NCBI GenBank assembly: GCA_015200345.1 | Contig: CP054187.1 | Span: forward strand, 2,712,470 to 2,776,469 | DNA: 64,000 nucleotides | Source of the DNA: Planctomycetia bacterium | Lineage (GTDB): Bacteria; Planctomycetota; Phycisphaerae; UBA1845; UTPLA1 | Direction of reading: 5' to 3' | Shown: one piece after another, positions 17,721-26,079 of the stretch | Layout of the letters: each line of letters opens with the position of its first letter | Numbering within the stretch: position 1 is the first letter of the stretch | Notes under the pieces: model-generated | Seen by the model: the letters and a program-made list of their open reading frames with translations, nothing else | Databases searched by the model: none | Told to the model about the DNA's origin: nothing | Made by a program: the position numbers and the translations under genes

Positions 17721-19535
17721 TCAATACTCCGATTCCGGGCGCTCTTCCTCGCGTCGGCCTTCCTCTTCCTCGCGCGTCATCTCCTCGGTCACGAATCGCC
17801 CCGGGATGCTGCCCTGCCGCGTGAACGTATTCAGAATATCGACGATCTCCGAATACGGCACGGCCAGCCCGCGCACCTCGCCGCTCTCGCTGAATTGCGT
17901 CGCATCGCCGAGGAACGCGACCAGTTCCCCCACGTTCAGCGATGCCTTCAGCGGCGGCGAGTTCGCGCCGGTGCGCTTGTTCTTGTACAGCACGGTCAGG
18001 TGATCATCGCCCTGCTGTGCCGTGATCGTCGTCAGAAGACGACGTTTGTCGTTGCGCTGCCCGTCGGGAAAAATCACCGGCGGCTGGCAGCGCATCTGCG
18101 TACCGAAGATCGCGACAACCGGCTGATTCAACCGTTGCACGTAAATCAGATTCGCGCCACCGCTGTCGATCACGTCAAGAATCAGATTGTCCTGATCGAG
18201 CACGCGCCGGGTAATGGACGGGTGCGGTCGACGGCGCAGGCCCAGGTATGCACGGATGCGCACTTCCTCGTTGCTATCGCCCGTCAGCTCGCGCAGCGCT
18301 TCGCCCGCGGCGTGCATGTTCGTCGCGTAGCCCAGCTCGTCGATCGCCTGAAGGCGGAACCGGCTCTGCGGGTCCTTGGCGTGGCGCACCACCACATCGG
18401 TGCCGCCGTTGTCACCCATGCGCATTCCCGTTCGCCCGGCAAAGTAATTTGTCTCCGGCATCGGATGCTGATACAGCTCGCGGATGTCGTCCAACGCGAC
18501 TTTGCCGATCGATTCCCAGGCCAGCCCGATCGACTCGAACTCCGCGTCAGGATGAACAATCTCCGCGGCCAGTTCCTTCGACCGCTTCTCCAGCAACGCC
18601 GGGTTGCCGTTCAGCGTCGTGTGAACAACCTGTTCCAGGAATATGCGCTTGCGCTCGGCGAACTCGTCGGGAATGGTCAGATCGACACGCCCGGGGCTGA
18701 TCGCATTGGCCACCTGCTTCAGCCCGCCCCAGCGACCGTTCAGACGCGTCACGATCTGCTGCGCGACGCTGTAGCTTGGATCGTTCAGGGTCAGCCGTAC
18801 CGTGCGAGGCTCCTTCACCTGTCCGCCGCCCAGCACAAAGCCTTGCCGTAGATCGACTTTGTCCGTCGGCAACCCCTGTCGATCGAATGGACTCACCAGC
18901 AACGGTCCGCTCGCCGTGGCCAGCGTCTTGCCCTCGATCACGCCGGAGGGCGAATCCGCGTATAGCTTCAAATCACACAGTACCAGGCGACCGCCGACCA
19001 GTGACTTGGCCTCCGACCCCAGTGCCCGGATCACGACATCAAACCGATCCCCTTTTTTCGCCGCGGCCGGAATCAGCCCCGTCACCTCCACCATGCAACT
19101 GTTCAGGTCTTCAAACAGCGCACCGGCCGGAAGACCGGGCATGCCGACCTCCTGTCGCCGACGCACTTCCTTGGTGATGTAATTCTTGACAACTTCCGGC
19201 CCGTCTCGTCCGCCCGTATCGACAAGATCAATCACGAGGCCGTAACCGCGGACCTGCGTCAGACGCAGCCCGTCGATGGTCACCAGCGGGCCGATCGTTC
19301 CCTCCAGCGCCTTGGTCTTTGCCGCCGGCGAGGGCATGGCCGCCGGCTGTTCGCGCTTGTCGCGCTTGAAACTCTCGATGAACTGCTCCCACTCGCCCTG
19401 GGCGCAACCACCCGCGCTGGCCAGCGCGATCAGCCCCACCGACCAGGCAACCGTTAATGCAGCCAGCCCTGTCGGAATTCGGCGCAGGGTATCCGGAGCA
19501 GAGAATCGTGTTCTGTATGCGGGTCTCATCTTCAT
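17721..19535 (-). CDS. FlgI-like (flagellar P-ring) domain lipoprotein
   Basis: A 604-residue exported protein. Residues 1-45 form a signal peptide ending in a lipobox-like ASAGGC. From about 85 onward it follows the FlgI P-ring pattern: VRGYGLVIDLVDTGGRDG, then KKGDRFDVVIRALGSEAKSLVGGRLVLCDLKL and a later GFVLGGGQ. The C-terminal half, with VRIRAYLGLRRR and an acidic tail (EEEEGRREEE), is not part of classical FlgI, which is about 360 residues. No flagellar gene is near. It may be a FlgI-derived envelope protein rather than a P-ring subunit. The start at 19535 is chosen for the signal peptide. Confidence 0.7.
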   Translation of the reverse strand: MKMRPAYRTRFSAPDTLRRIPTGLAALTVAWSVGLIALASAGGCAQGEWEQFIESFKRDKREQPAAMPSPAAKTKALEGTIGPLVTIDGLRLTQVRGYGLVIDLVDTGGRDGPEVVKNYITKEVRRRQEVGMPGLPAGALFEDLNSCMVEVTGLIPAAAKKGDRFDVVIRALGSEAKSLVGGRLVLCDLKLYADSPSGVIEGKTLATASGPLLVSPFDRQGLPTDKVDLRQGFVLGGGQVKEPRTVRLTLNDPSYSVAQQIVTRLNGRWGGLKQVANAISPGRVDLTIPDEFAERKRIFLEQVVHTTLNGNPALLEKRSKELAAEIVHPDAEFESIGLAWESIGKVALDDIRELYQHPMPETNYFAGRTGMRMGDNGGTDVVVRHAKDPQSRFRLQAIDELGYATNMHAAGEALRELTGDSNEEVRIRAYLGLRRRPHPSITRRVLDQDNLILDVIDSGGANLIYVQRLNQPVVAIFGTQMRCQPPVIFPDGQRNDKRRLLTTITAQQGDDHLTVLYKNKRTGANSPPLKASLNVGELVAFLGDATQFSESGEVRGLAVPYSEIVDILNTFTRQGSIPGRFVTEEMTREEEEGRREEERPESEY

Positions 19536-19679
19536 GTGATCGACCGTCAGGCAGGTTACACTCGCGGGCAAAGCCCGTTCGCTGGGAGCCATCAGCCGAT
19601 CCTATACCACATCATGATTTGGATCGGTTTCGGTTTGCCTTCTCGTTGATCCAATGATTAATGGCTAATGGCCAAAAGC

Positions 19680-20657
19680 TCAAATTGAAAAATCATGCGC
19701 CGGGCCGCCGGATGCCTGCTTTGGCGGACGCAGCGTCGTCTCCGGCGGGCGCACGACCACCGTGCAGCCGGCCGGGATGCTCGCGGTGATGAACGTCGAG
19801 CCGCCAATGGTGCTGCCTTCGCCCAGGACCGTGTCGCCACCGAGGATGATCGCGTTCGCGTAAATCGTCACGCCGTCCTTCACCGTCGGGTGGCGCTTGT
19901 AGCCGCGGACCATCCGGCCGCGCTCGTCCTTCAGGAACGACAGCGCCCCGAGCGTGACGCCCTGATAGACCTTCACGTTGTCGCCGATGTCGGCCGTCTC
20001 GCCGATGACGACGCCGGTGCCATGGTCGATGAAGAAGCTGCGGCCGATCCGCGCGCCGGGATGAATGTCGATACCTGTCTGTTTGTGCGCCCATTCGCTC
20101 ATGGTGCGCGGCATCACCGGCACGCCAAGATCGTGCAGCGCGTGAGCGTAGCGATAGACCGTCACCGCCAGCACCCCGGGGTAGGTGAGGATGATCTCGT
20201 CGAAACTGGTCGACGCCGGATCGCCGTCGTAGGCCGCCTGCACGTCCATCGCCAGTATTGCGCGAACGTCGGGGATGCTTTCAAGCAGCCGCACCGTCAG
20301 CTCGCGAGCCTTGGCATCAAACGGCAACGCCTGCTCCGTGCTGCCGGCCGGATCGTACTTGCCCTCGATCTCGTTCTGGTGGCACAGCGAGCGAAAGACC
20401 TGCATGTACAACCGCTGGCCCAGGCGCGGGAGCAATTCGCCGACGTGGTACGTGATGTTCGACTTGGACAAATCCTGCCGGCCGATGTAACCGGGATAGG
20501 AAACCTCCAGCAGCAGTTCGACGATGTGGACGATTTCCTTCGTGCTGGGCAGATACCCCCGGCCGATGTGACTGATGCGCGCATCGGCCAGATAGCTCTT
20601 CACGATGCGGTCGAGCAGGGCGGGCAGTTTATCGTCGATGTCAAATTCGCCGAGCAT
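19680..20657 (-). CDS. epsC: Serine O-acetyltransferase (EpsC/CysE-like)
   Basis: A 325-residue cytoplasmic enzyme that acetylates L-serine with acetyl-CoA for cysteine synthesis. A long helical N-terminal domain (1-175) precedes a left-handed beta-helix of hexapeptide repeats: IDIHPGARIGRSFFIDHGTGVVIG, ETADIGDNVKVYQGVTLGAL, then GVTIYANAIILGGDTVLGEGSTIGG. The catalytic His/Asp region (DHGTG) is present. The length fits the EpsC-type enzymes rather than short CysE. No cysK lies next to it. A TTAATGGCTAATGGCC remnant lies just past its 3' end. Confidence 0.92.
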   Translation of the reverse strand: MLGEFDIDDKLPALLDRIVKSYLADARISHIGRGYLPSTKEIVHIVELLLEVSYPGYIGRQDLSKSNITYHVGELLPRLGQRLYMQVFRSLCHQNEIEGKYDPAGSTEQALPFDAKARELTVRLLESIPDVRAILAMDVQAAYDGDPASTSFDEIILTYPGVLAVTVYRYAHALHDLGVPVMPRTMSEWAHKQTGIDIHPGARIGRSFFIDHGTGVVIGETADIGDNVKVYQGVTLGALSFLKDERGRMVRGYKRHPTVKDGVTIYANAIILGGDTVLGEGSTIGGSTFITASIPAGCTVVVRPPETTLRPPKQASGGPAHDFSI

Positions 20658-20805
20658 GGGGAGCAGAGATCCGTGGTCAGTTGTTGATGGTCAGTGACCG
20701 CAGGTTATCGGTGGATCATTGAGCCGGCGGGTTTGTCCGCCGTTGGCGCCGCGTTAGAAGATCATACGCCGGCCAACGGGTTGCTACTACGTCCCAGTAT
20801 GCAGC

Positions 20806-20834
20806 TTTTCAGAACTTCTTAGACCACGTATAAA
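20806..20834 (+). promoter_or_regulatory. Putative sigma-70 promoter of purA
   Basis: TTTTCA (20806-20811) and TATAAA (20829-20834) are separated by 17 bases, with a predicted start near 20841. That is about 50 bases before the purA ATG and 8 bases before an 18-bp palindrome. Confidence 0.55.
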
Positions 20835-20848
20835 TAGCCCGGCGAAGA

Positions 20849-20866
20849 ACGATTCACGTGAATCGT
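20849..20866. promoter_or_regulatory. 18-bp perfect palindrome, candidate operator of purA
   Basis: ACGATTCACGTGAATCGT is an uninterrupted perfect palindrome just downstream of the predicted purA transcript start. The position suits a repressor operator. The cognate factor is unknown, and it does not match the E. coli PurR box. Confidence 0.45.
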
Positions 20867-20889
20867 CAATCACCGAACGGCGCTCCATC

Positions 20890-22194
20890 ATGGACTTTCA
20901 CTCCCTCGGCAACACCAGCGTCGTCGGCCTGCAATGGGGCGATGAGGGCAAGGGCAAGATCGTCGATCTGCTCACCGAGCATTTTGACGTCGTCGTGCGC
21001 TATGCCGGCGGGGCCAATGCGGGCCATACCGTCCGCGTCGGCAGTGAGAAATTCGCCCTGCATCTCGTCCCCAGCGGCATCCTGCGGCCCGGCGTGCTGA
21101 ACATCATCGGCCCCGGCGTCGTACTGGACATCGAGATTCTCTGCGGCGAACTCGACGCCCTGCGGCAGCGCGGCGTCGCCGTCGGCGACAACCTGCAAAT
21201 CAGCACGCGAGCGCACCTCGTCATGCCCTGGCACAAAAAACAGGACCGCCTCTCCGAAGCCGGCCTGGCCGACAAGAAGCTCGGCACAACGGCCAAGGGC
21301 ATCGGCCCGTGTTACGCCGAGAAGATGTTGCGCAGCAACGCGCTGCGCGCGGGGGACTTGGCCGATGGCGCGGCGTTTCGGGAGAACGTCTCGCGCATCT
21401 GCGAGGAGCGCAATCGGCTCTTTGCCGCGATGTACGGCGACCGCGAGCCGATGGATGCGAAACAAATCGCTGACTTGTATCTCGAACTCGGCGCACGGCT
21501 TGCCCCGCATCTGCGCGACACGACGCTCACCTTGCACGATGCCATCGCGCGAAGCGATCGCGTTTTGTTTGAAGGCGCGCAGGGCAGCCTGCTCGACATC
21601 GACCACGGCACGTTTCCGTTCGTCACCAGCAGCACCTGCACGGCGGCCGGCGTCGCAGCCGGCGCAGGCGTGCGGCCGACGGCGATACGCAACTACATCG
21701 GCGTCATGAAGGCGTACACGACGCGCGTCGGAAGCGGACCGTTCCCCACGGAGCAGGACAACGCGACGGGCAATCTCATCCGCGAACGGGGTCACGAATA
21801 CGGCACGACGACCGGCCGACCGCGCCGCTGCGGCTGGTTCGACGCCTTCGCCACCAAGTACAGCGTCGATTTGTGCGGCATCACGCAACTGGTGATCATG
21901 CATCTGGACACGCTTGGCGCGCTGCCGGAGGTGAAGATTTGCACGGGGTATCTCCATCGCGGGCAGCCGCTGAAGATTTTTTCACCGGACATCAACGTGT
22001 TGAACGAAGTCGAGCCGGTCTATGAAACGCTGGCTGGCTGGCCGGGTGATTTAAGCGGCGTGAAAGCGCATGGCGATCTGCCGGCGGCGGCGCGCGCGTA
22101 TTTGGACCGCCTTGAAGAATTGCTCGGCGTGCCGATCACGCTGGTGAGCATCGGCGCCGAACGCACGGCGACGCTGCACCGCGGACCGTATTAG
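20890..22194 (+). CDS. purA: Adenylosuccinate synthetase
   Basis: A 434-residue cytoplasmic enzyme joining IMP and aspartate with GTP in AMP synthesis; length is typical. Visible hallmarks are the glycine-rich loop VGLQWGDEGKGKIVDLL with its catalytic Asp, GGANAGHTV, GTTAKGIGPCYAEK, LFEGAQGSLLDIDHGTFPFVTSS, TRVGSGPFPTE, GRPRRCGWFD and the C-terminal SIGAERTAT. The stop codon TAG overlaps the first bases of a ~130-bp dispersed repeat. Confidence 0.98.
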   Translation: MDFHSLGNTSVVGLQWGDEGKGKIVDLLTEHFDVVVRYAGGANAGHTVRVGSEKFALHLVPSGILRPGVLNIIGPGVVLDIEILCGELDALRQRGVAVGDNLQISTRAHLVMPWHKKQDRLSEAGLADKKLGTTAKGIGPCYAEKMLRSNALRAGDLADGAAFRENVSRICEERNRLFAAMYGDREPMDAKQIADLYLELGARLAPHLRDTTLTLHDAIARSDRVLFEGAQGSLLDIDHGTFPFVTSSTCTAAGVAAGAGVRPTAIRNYIGVMKAYTTRVGSGPFPTEQDNATGNLIRERGHEYGTTTGRPRRCGWFDAFATKYSVDLCGITQLVIMHLDTLGALPEVKICTGYLHRGQPLKIFSPDINVLNEVEPVYETLAGWPGDLSGVKAHGDLPAAARAYLDRLEELLGVPITLVSIGAERTATLHRGPY

Positions 22195-22322
22195 AACTGG
22201 TTTCAAAACGCCTCCCCCCCTTGGGGGAGAGGTTGGGTGAGGGGGAAAGTAGTTCAACCGAAAGGATTCACCCTTACCCCGAACCTCTCCCTGAAAGGGA
22301 GAGGGGGTTTTGAAACAGCTTG
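22193..22322 (+). repeat. ~130-bp dispersed inverted-repeat element, copy 1
   Basis: The ends are inverted copies (GTTTCAAAAC at 22200 and GTTTTGAAAC ending at 22316). Each end is followed inward by its own CCCC/GGGG-AGAGG hairpin. The centre (around AGTAGTTCAACCGAAAGG) is shared with copy 2 at 39377, which is inverted, and more loosely with copy 3 at 54526. No open frame or transposase is present, so it looks like a non-autonomous, MITE- or REP-like element. The left end begins inside the purA stop codon. Confidence 0.85.
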
Positions 22323-22377
22323 TAGCGATTAACCTGTGGCACGGGCGTCTCGCTTGCGGTTCACCGGCGGGGCGCCG

Positions 22378-23166
22378 ATGCCGCATTCTTGGACGTTTCA
22401 CCTGACGATGGCCACGGCCGAAAAACTCGATCCGCAGATTGAACTCGGCATCCCGCGCGAGCGCCTGCCGCGGCACGTCGCCATCATCATGGACGGCAAC
22501 GGCCGCTGGGCGCAGCAGCGCGGCCAGAAGCGCGTGGCGGGGCACGAGGCCGGCGCGGAGAACGTTCGCGAGATCGTCACGCACTGCGCCCGGCTGGGCG
22601 TGCAGTGCCTGACGTTGTACAGCTTCAGCGCCGAGAACTGGTCCCGCCCGCTGGACGAGATCGCCCACCTGATGCGCTTGTACGTGAAGTATCTGATCCG
22701 CGAGCGCGGCGAGATCATGGACAACGACATTCGGCTGGTTCAAATCGGCCGCCGCGAGGGCTTGCCCGGCGAAGTCCTGCATGAACTCGACGAGACGGCG
22801 AATCTCTCGGCGCGGAACAAGGGCATGACGCTCTGCCTGGCGCTGAATTACGGCTCGCGGCTGGAAATCGTTGATGCGGTGCGTCGACTCGCCGCCGACG
22901 TGCGCGACGGCCGGCGCCGCCCTGAAGACATCGACGAAGCCGCCATCGGCAACGTCCTCTACACGAGCGGCCTGCCTGATCCCGATCTGCTGATTCGCAC
23001 GGCCGGCGAGATGCGCGTGAGCAATTTTCTGCTCTGGCAGATCAGCTACGCCGAACTGTACGTCACGCCCGTGCTCTGGCCCGATTTTCACGTGAAGGAT
23101 TTGAACGACGCGATCCGTGATTACGCCCGGCGCGATCGCCGCTTTGGCGGATTGCGACATGAATGA
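22378..23166 (+). CDS. uppS: Isoprenyl transferase (undecaprenyl diphosphate synthase type)
   Basis: A 262-residue cis-prenyltransferase making the C55 lipid carrier for cell-wall and polysaccharide export. Hallmarks: HVAIIMDGNGRWAQQRG with the catalytic Asp, VAGHEAGAENVREIV, LTLYSFSAENWSRP, and near the C-terminus PDPDLLIRTAGEMRVSNFLLWQISYAELYVTPVLWPDF. Start candidates are ATG 22378 (chosen) and ATG 22408; neither has a strong ribosome-binding site. It follows the dispersed repeat and is convergent with tyrS. Confidence 0.95.
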   Translation: MPHSWTFHLTMATAEKLDPQIELGIPRERLPRHVAIIMDGNGRWAQQRGQKRVAGHEAGAENVREIVTHCARLGVQCLTLYSFSAENWSRPLDEIAHLMRLYVKYLIRERGEIMDNDIRLVQIGRREGLPGEVLHELDETANLSARNKGMTLCLALNYGSRLEIVDAVRRLAADVRDGRRRPEDIDEAAIGNVLYTSGLPDPDLLIRTAGEMRVSNFLLWQISYAELYVTPVLWPDFHVKDLNDAIRDYARRDRRFGGLRHE

Positions 23167-23172
23167 GGCACT

Positions 23173-24414
23173 TCAGGACAGCGCGATCCGCGCGGCCCGC
23201 CGCTTGCCCACCTGCACCAGCATCCCATCCGCCGGCGTCACCGTCGCCTTCGGATCCTCCACGCGCTGCTGATTCACCAGCACGCCGCCGCCCTGCACCA
23301 GCCGTCGGCCCTCGCTCGTGCTCGGCGCCAAGTCCAGCAGCTTCAGCAGCTTCGGCAGCCAGATCGTCCCGTCTGCCTCGCACTCGCTCCGCGCCACGGT
23401 CACCGTCGGGAGATCGTCCCGCAGACCGCCCTCGACCATGACCTGCTGCCAGAGCCGCTCCTCACGATCGGCCGTCGCCGCGTCATAAAACGTCGTGACA
23501 ATCGTCTTAGCAAGCAGCACTTTCGCGTCGCGCGGGTGCGTCCGAGCCGGATCGGTCAGCTCCTTGATCCGCTCGGTCGGCAGCGTCGTCAGAAGCGTGT
23601 ACCACTCCGGCATCAGGGCATCGCCGATGCTCATCGTCTTGCCGAACATCTCCTTCGGCGAATCGGTCACGCCGATGTAATTGCCCAGCGACTTGCTCAT
23701 CTTCTCGTGGCCGTCCAGCCCGCGAAGGATCGGCATGATCACGACCATCTGCGGCCGTTTGCCGTACGCGGCCATGAGATCCCGCCCGACGAGATTGTTG
23801 AACGTCTGATCGGTGCCGCCCAGCTCCACGTCGGCGTCGATCGCCACCGAATCGTACGCCTGCATCAGCGGGTACATCAGCTCGGTCATGATGATCGGCA
23901 CGCCTTCGCGCAGACGCAGCTTGAAATTCTCGCGCTGCTCCATCTGTTGCAGCGTCATGTGGCTGGTCAGCCGAAGAACGTCGGCAAAAGTCAATTTCGC
24001 CAGCCACTCGCTGTTGTAGCGAATCTCCAGCTTCGCCGGGTCCGTGTCCAGCACCTTGCCGGCCTGCTGGAAGTACGTCTCGGCGTTTCTCTTGATCGTC
24101 TCCTCGTCAAGCATCGGACGCGCCTTGGTCTTGCCCGACGGATCGCCGATCCGCGCGGTGTAATCGCCGATGATGAGCACGGCGCGATGGCCCAGGTCCT
24201 GGAACTGCCGCATCTTGCGCAGCACCACGGTGTGGCCCAGGTGAATGTCCGGCGCGGTCGGGTCCATGCCGAGCTTGATGCGCAGCGGTTTGCCGGATTC
24301 CGCCGCGCTCGCAAGGCGATCGCGCAGCTCGGACGGCTTCTCGCCGTAGATGTGTTCGCAGCCGCGCTGCAACTCGGCGAACTGCTGGTCAAAATCCGTT
24401 TTCGAATCGGGCAC
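23173..24414 (-). CDS. tyrS: Tyrosyl-tRNA synthetase
   Basis: A 413-residue class I aminoacyl-tRNA synthetase. It shows the HIGH-type motif in DPTAPDIHLGHTVVL, the GDYTARIGDPSGK loop, the tyrosine pocket with VELGGTDQTFNNLVGRDLM and the KMSKS motif, followed by a C-terminal S4 RNA-binding domain ending with RRLVQGGGVLVNQQRV. A GTG start at 24414 gives the normal N-terminus; ATG 24519 would add 35 residues of unrelated sequence and remains possible. It ends 6 bases from the convergent uppS stop. Confidence 0.95.
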   Translation of the reverse strand: MPDSKTDFDQQFAELQRGCEHIYGEKPSELRDRLASAAESGKPLRIKLGMDPTAPDIHLGHTVVLRKMRQFQDLGHRAVLIIGDYTARIGDPSGKTKARPMLDEETIKRNAETYFQQAGKVLDTDPAKLEIRYNSEWLAKLTFADVLRLTSHMTLQQMEQRENFKLRLREGVPIIMTELMYPLMQAYDSVAIDADVELGGTDQTFNNLVGRDLMAAYGKRPQMVVIMPILRGLDGHEKMSKSLGNYIGVTDSPKEMFGKTMSIGDALMPEWYTLLTTLPTERIKELTDPARTHPRDAKVLLAKTIVTTFYDAATADREERLWQQVMVEGGLRDDLPTVTVARSECEADGTIWLPKLLKLLDLAPSTSEGRRLVQGGGVLVNQQRVEDPKATVTPADGMLVQVGKRRAARIALS

Positions 24415-24624
24415 GGGGTTGTTCCCAGGTTGAGTGCGCTGTTCGGTCTTCTCGCCGCGGCACGATGGACCACCAAGCGCGACAGAGGGCACAGATGGTA
24501 ATGAATCAAACGTGAACATTCCAATGGCGCCATGCCTCGATACGAAACCGCCACACGTTCTGGTGCGGTTGACGTTGCACCGTTTGGCATGGCTCGCCGT
24601 GGGTCGTACGATGGCGTCACGGCT

Positions 24625-25005
24625 ATGTACCGCAAACTCCTTTTCGCCTACGCGGGGATCGCCGTCGCCCTGATCGTCACGAGCGCCGTGACGACGGCGC
24701 GCGCCAAGCGCGTCAGTGGCGACGACCATTACCTTTTCACCCAGACCTCGATTTTCGTCAACGAGCCGGTTCCGCCCGCGAACGAAACCGATGCCGCCCT
24801 CGATGCGGCCTTCGCCGAGGACGACGACGAGGAGGCCGCCGCCGACGCCGGCACGTTGCTCATCGCCCGGCCGATGTTCGTGCTGGGCTTTCTCGACGTG
24901 ACCGGTCCATTCACCGTGCTGGGGGGCGCGGCGCTGGCTGCTGGCGCGCTGGTTCGCCGTCGCCGCCGGGCGCGGACTGCGCCGGCGGAGGTTTCTCAAT
25001 CGTGA
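24625..25005 (+). CDS. Small membrane protein of unknown function
   Basis: A 126-residue protein I do not recognise. It has an N-terminal hydrophobic segment (residues 3-24, signal or anchor), a central acidic stretch (EDDDEEAAADAG), and a hydrophobic C-terminal segment (about 84-110) followed by RRRRRAR. The order hydrophobic segment then basic cluster recalls sorting tails, but no PEP motif is present. Its last 95 bases overlap, on the opposite strand, the 3' end of the sigma-factor gene. Codon choice and layout look coding, but the call is moderate. Confidence 0.6.
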   Translation: MYRKLLFAYAGIAVALIVTSAVTTARAKRVSGDDHYLFTQTSIFVNEPVPPANETDAALDAAFAEDDDEEAAADAGTLLIARPMFVLGFLDVTGPFTVLGGAALAAGALVRRRRRARTAPAEVSQS

Positions 25006-26020
25006 TGCGTTCCGCGCTGGCGCGCCAGCCTTCGTCGGCTTCGCGCCCGATGCGGAGCAACGCCTGAAACGCCGCGTCGTGTTCGAGTAGGCGCGCAGCC
25101 GCCCGGCCCAGCGCCGCTTCGCACCGGGTGACGCGTGCAAGCGGGCATCCGAGTTCCTGCGCCAGCCGCCGAAGCGGCGTGCGCGAGGCTTCGTTGGGCA
25201 CGCCGAGGCGCTCGGCCGCGCAGCGGCGGATCAGCGCGCGGTCGGCAATGCTTCGTCGCGGTCGCTGCGATTCCATCGCCACGGCCCGCTCCAGCGCCAA
25301 CTCGATTCGTTGGCGAATCAGATCGCCGATGGTGAGGAACTCGCCGTTTGCATGCGGCGTCGCTCGAATCGTTTCGCGACGGTGGATGGGATGCGGCGCA
25401 CCGTCGTGAAAATTCAGCGGGACCACGCGAGGCAGCGCGTCGTCCGTCGACGAATCCAGACGGACGACGCCTTTTGCCGGATCGAGCGCGTTGTCCGCCG
25501 CGCGCCGCGAGGCGTCGCGCCGGCGGCGCTGGGTCACGAACGGCACGCGGATCAGCGGTCCGGATTCGTGCCGATATCGACTCATGGCGAAATGGATCCG
25601 CGCCATGGCGTACGACGCGAAGACCCCATGCCGCGCCGGGTCGTGCGAGCGGATCGCTTCGGCCAGCGCCAGGTACCCCTCCTGCACCATGTCCGCCCGC
25701 TCCGGCGGAAAATCCGGCCGCGTTCCGAACGTCCGTTTCAGCGTCAGGTGGACAAGGGGCGAATGCCGCTCCACAAGCGACCGCTGCGACGCGCTTAAAC
25801 CGGTCAGCGGAACCGTCGACGAAGGATCGCGCCGATCGTTGTGATGCAAGCCGCGCGAGCAGCGCGATTCAAGCGGACCGCGTCGTCTGACCGAGTCGAT
25901 CGCCACGTGCGCGCCGCGTGCGGGCTTGCCGCCGGGGTGATGTTTCGCCCTGCGCGACGAAGCCCGGCGGGAGCCTTCGGCGTGAGCGATGGGTTTGCCG
26001 GATTCTGCAGATTGGGACAT
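24911..26020 (-). CDS. Divergent sigma-70-like RNA polymerase sigma factor
   Basis: A 369-residue protein. After a basic, low-complexity N-terminus (1-85) comes a region 2-like segment: RSLVERHSPLVHLTLKR, then DMVQEGYLALAEAIRSHDPARHGVFASYAMARIHFAMSRY, the core-binding and -10 recognition area of sigma factors. Residues about 230-330 are helical with RRLAQELGCPLARVTRCEAALGRA, which could serve as region 3 or 4. The C-terminal 40 residues are Pro/Gly-rich. It resembles no primary sigma closely. A promoter at 26026-26054 would give an almost leaderless mRNA. The last 95 bases overlap a convergent gene. Confidence 0.75.
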   Translation of the reverse strand: MSQSAESGKPIAHAEGSRRASSRRAKHHPGGKPARGAHVAIDSVRRRGPLESRCSRGLHHNDRRDPSSTVPLTGLSASQRSLVERHSPLVHLTLKRTFGTRPDFPPERADMVQEGYLALAEAIRSHDPARHGVFASYAMARIHFAMSRYRHESGPLIRVPFVTQRRRRDASRRAADNALDPAKGVVRLDSSTDDALPRVVPLNFHDGAPHPIHRRETIRATPHANGEFLTIGDLIRQRIELALERAVAMESQRPRRSIADRALIRRCAAERLGVPNEASRTPLRRLAQELGCPLARVTRCEAALGRAAARLLEHDAAFQALLRIGREADEGWRASAERITIEKPPPAQSAPGGDGEPARQQPAPRPPAR

Positions 26021-26025
26021 ACCCT

Positions 26026-26054
26026 AACATATACCAAACTTCTACCGGCGTCAA
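26026..26054 (-). promoter_or_regulatory. Putative promoter of the divergent sigma factor gene
   Basis: On the minus strand, TTGACG and TATGTT are separated by 17 bases. The -10 box ends 5 bases before the ATG, so transcription would begin at or beside the start codon, implying a leaderless or near-leaderless mRNA. Confidence 0.45.
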
Positions 26055-26079
26055 GGACACCCCGCTTGATGGAGGCCGA

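Noticed and set aside
24415..25140. Upstream extension of tyrS to a 655-residue protein
   Set aside because: The added part is low-complexity, is antisense to the gene at 24625 and is absent from tyrosyl-tRNA synthetases.
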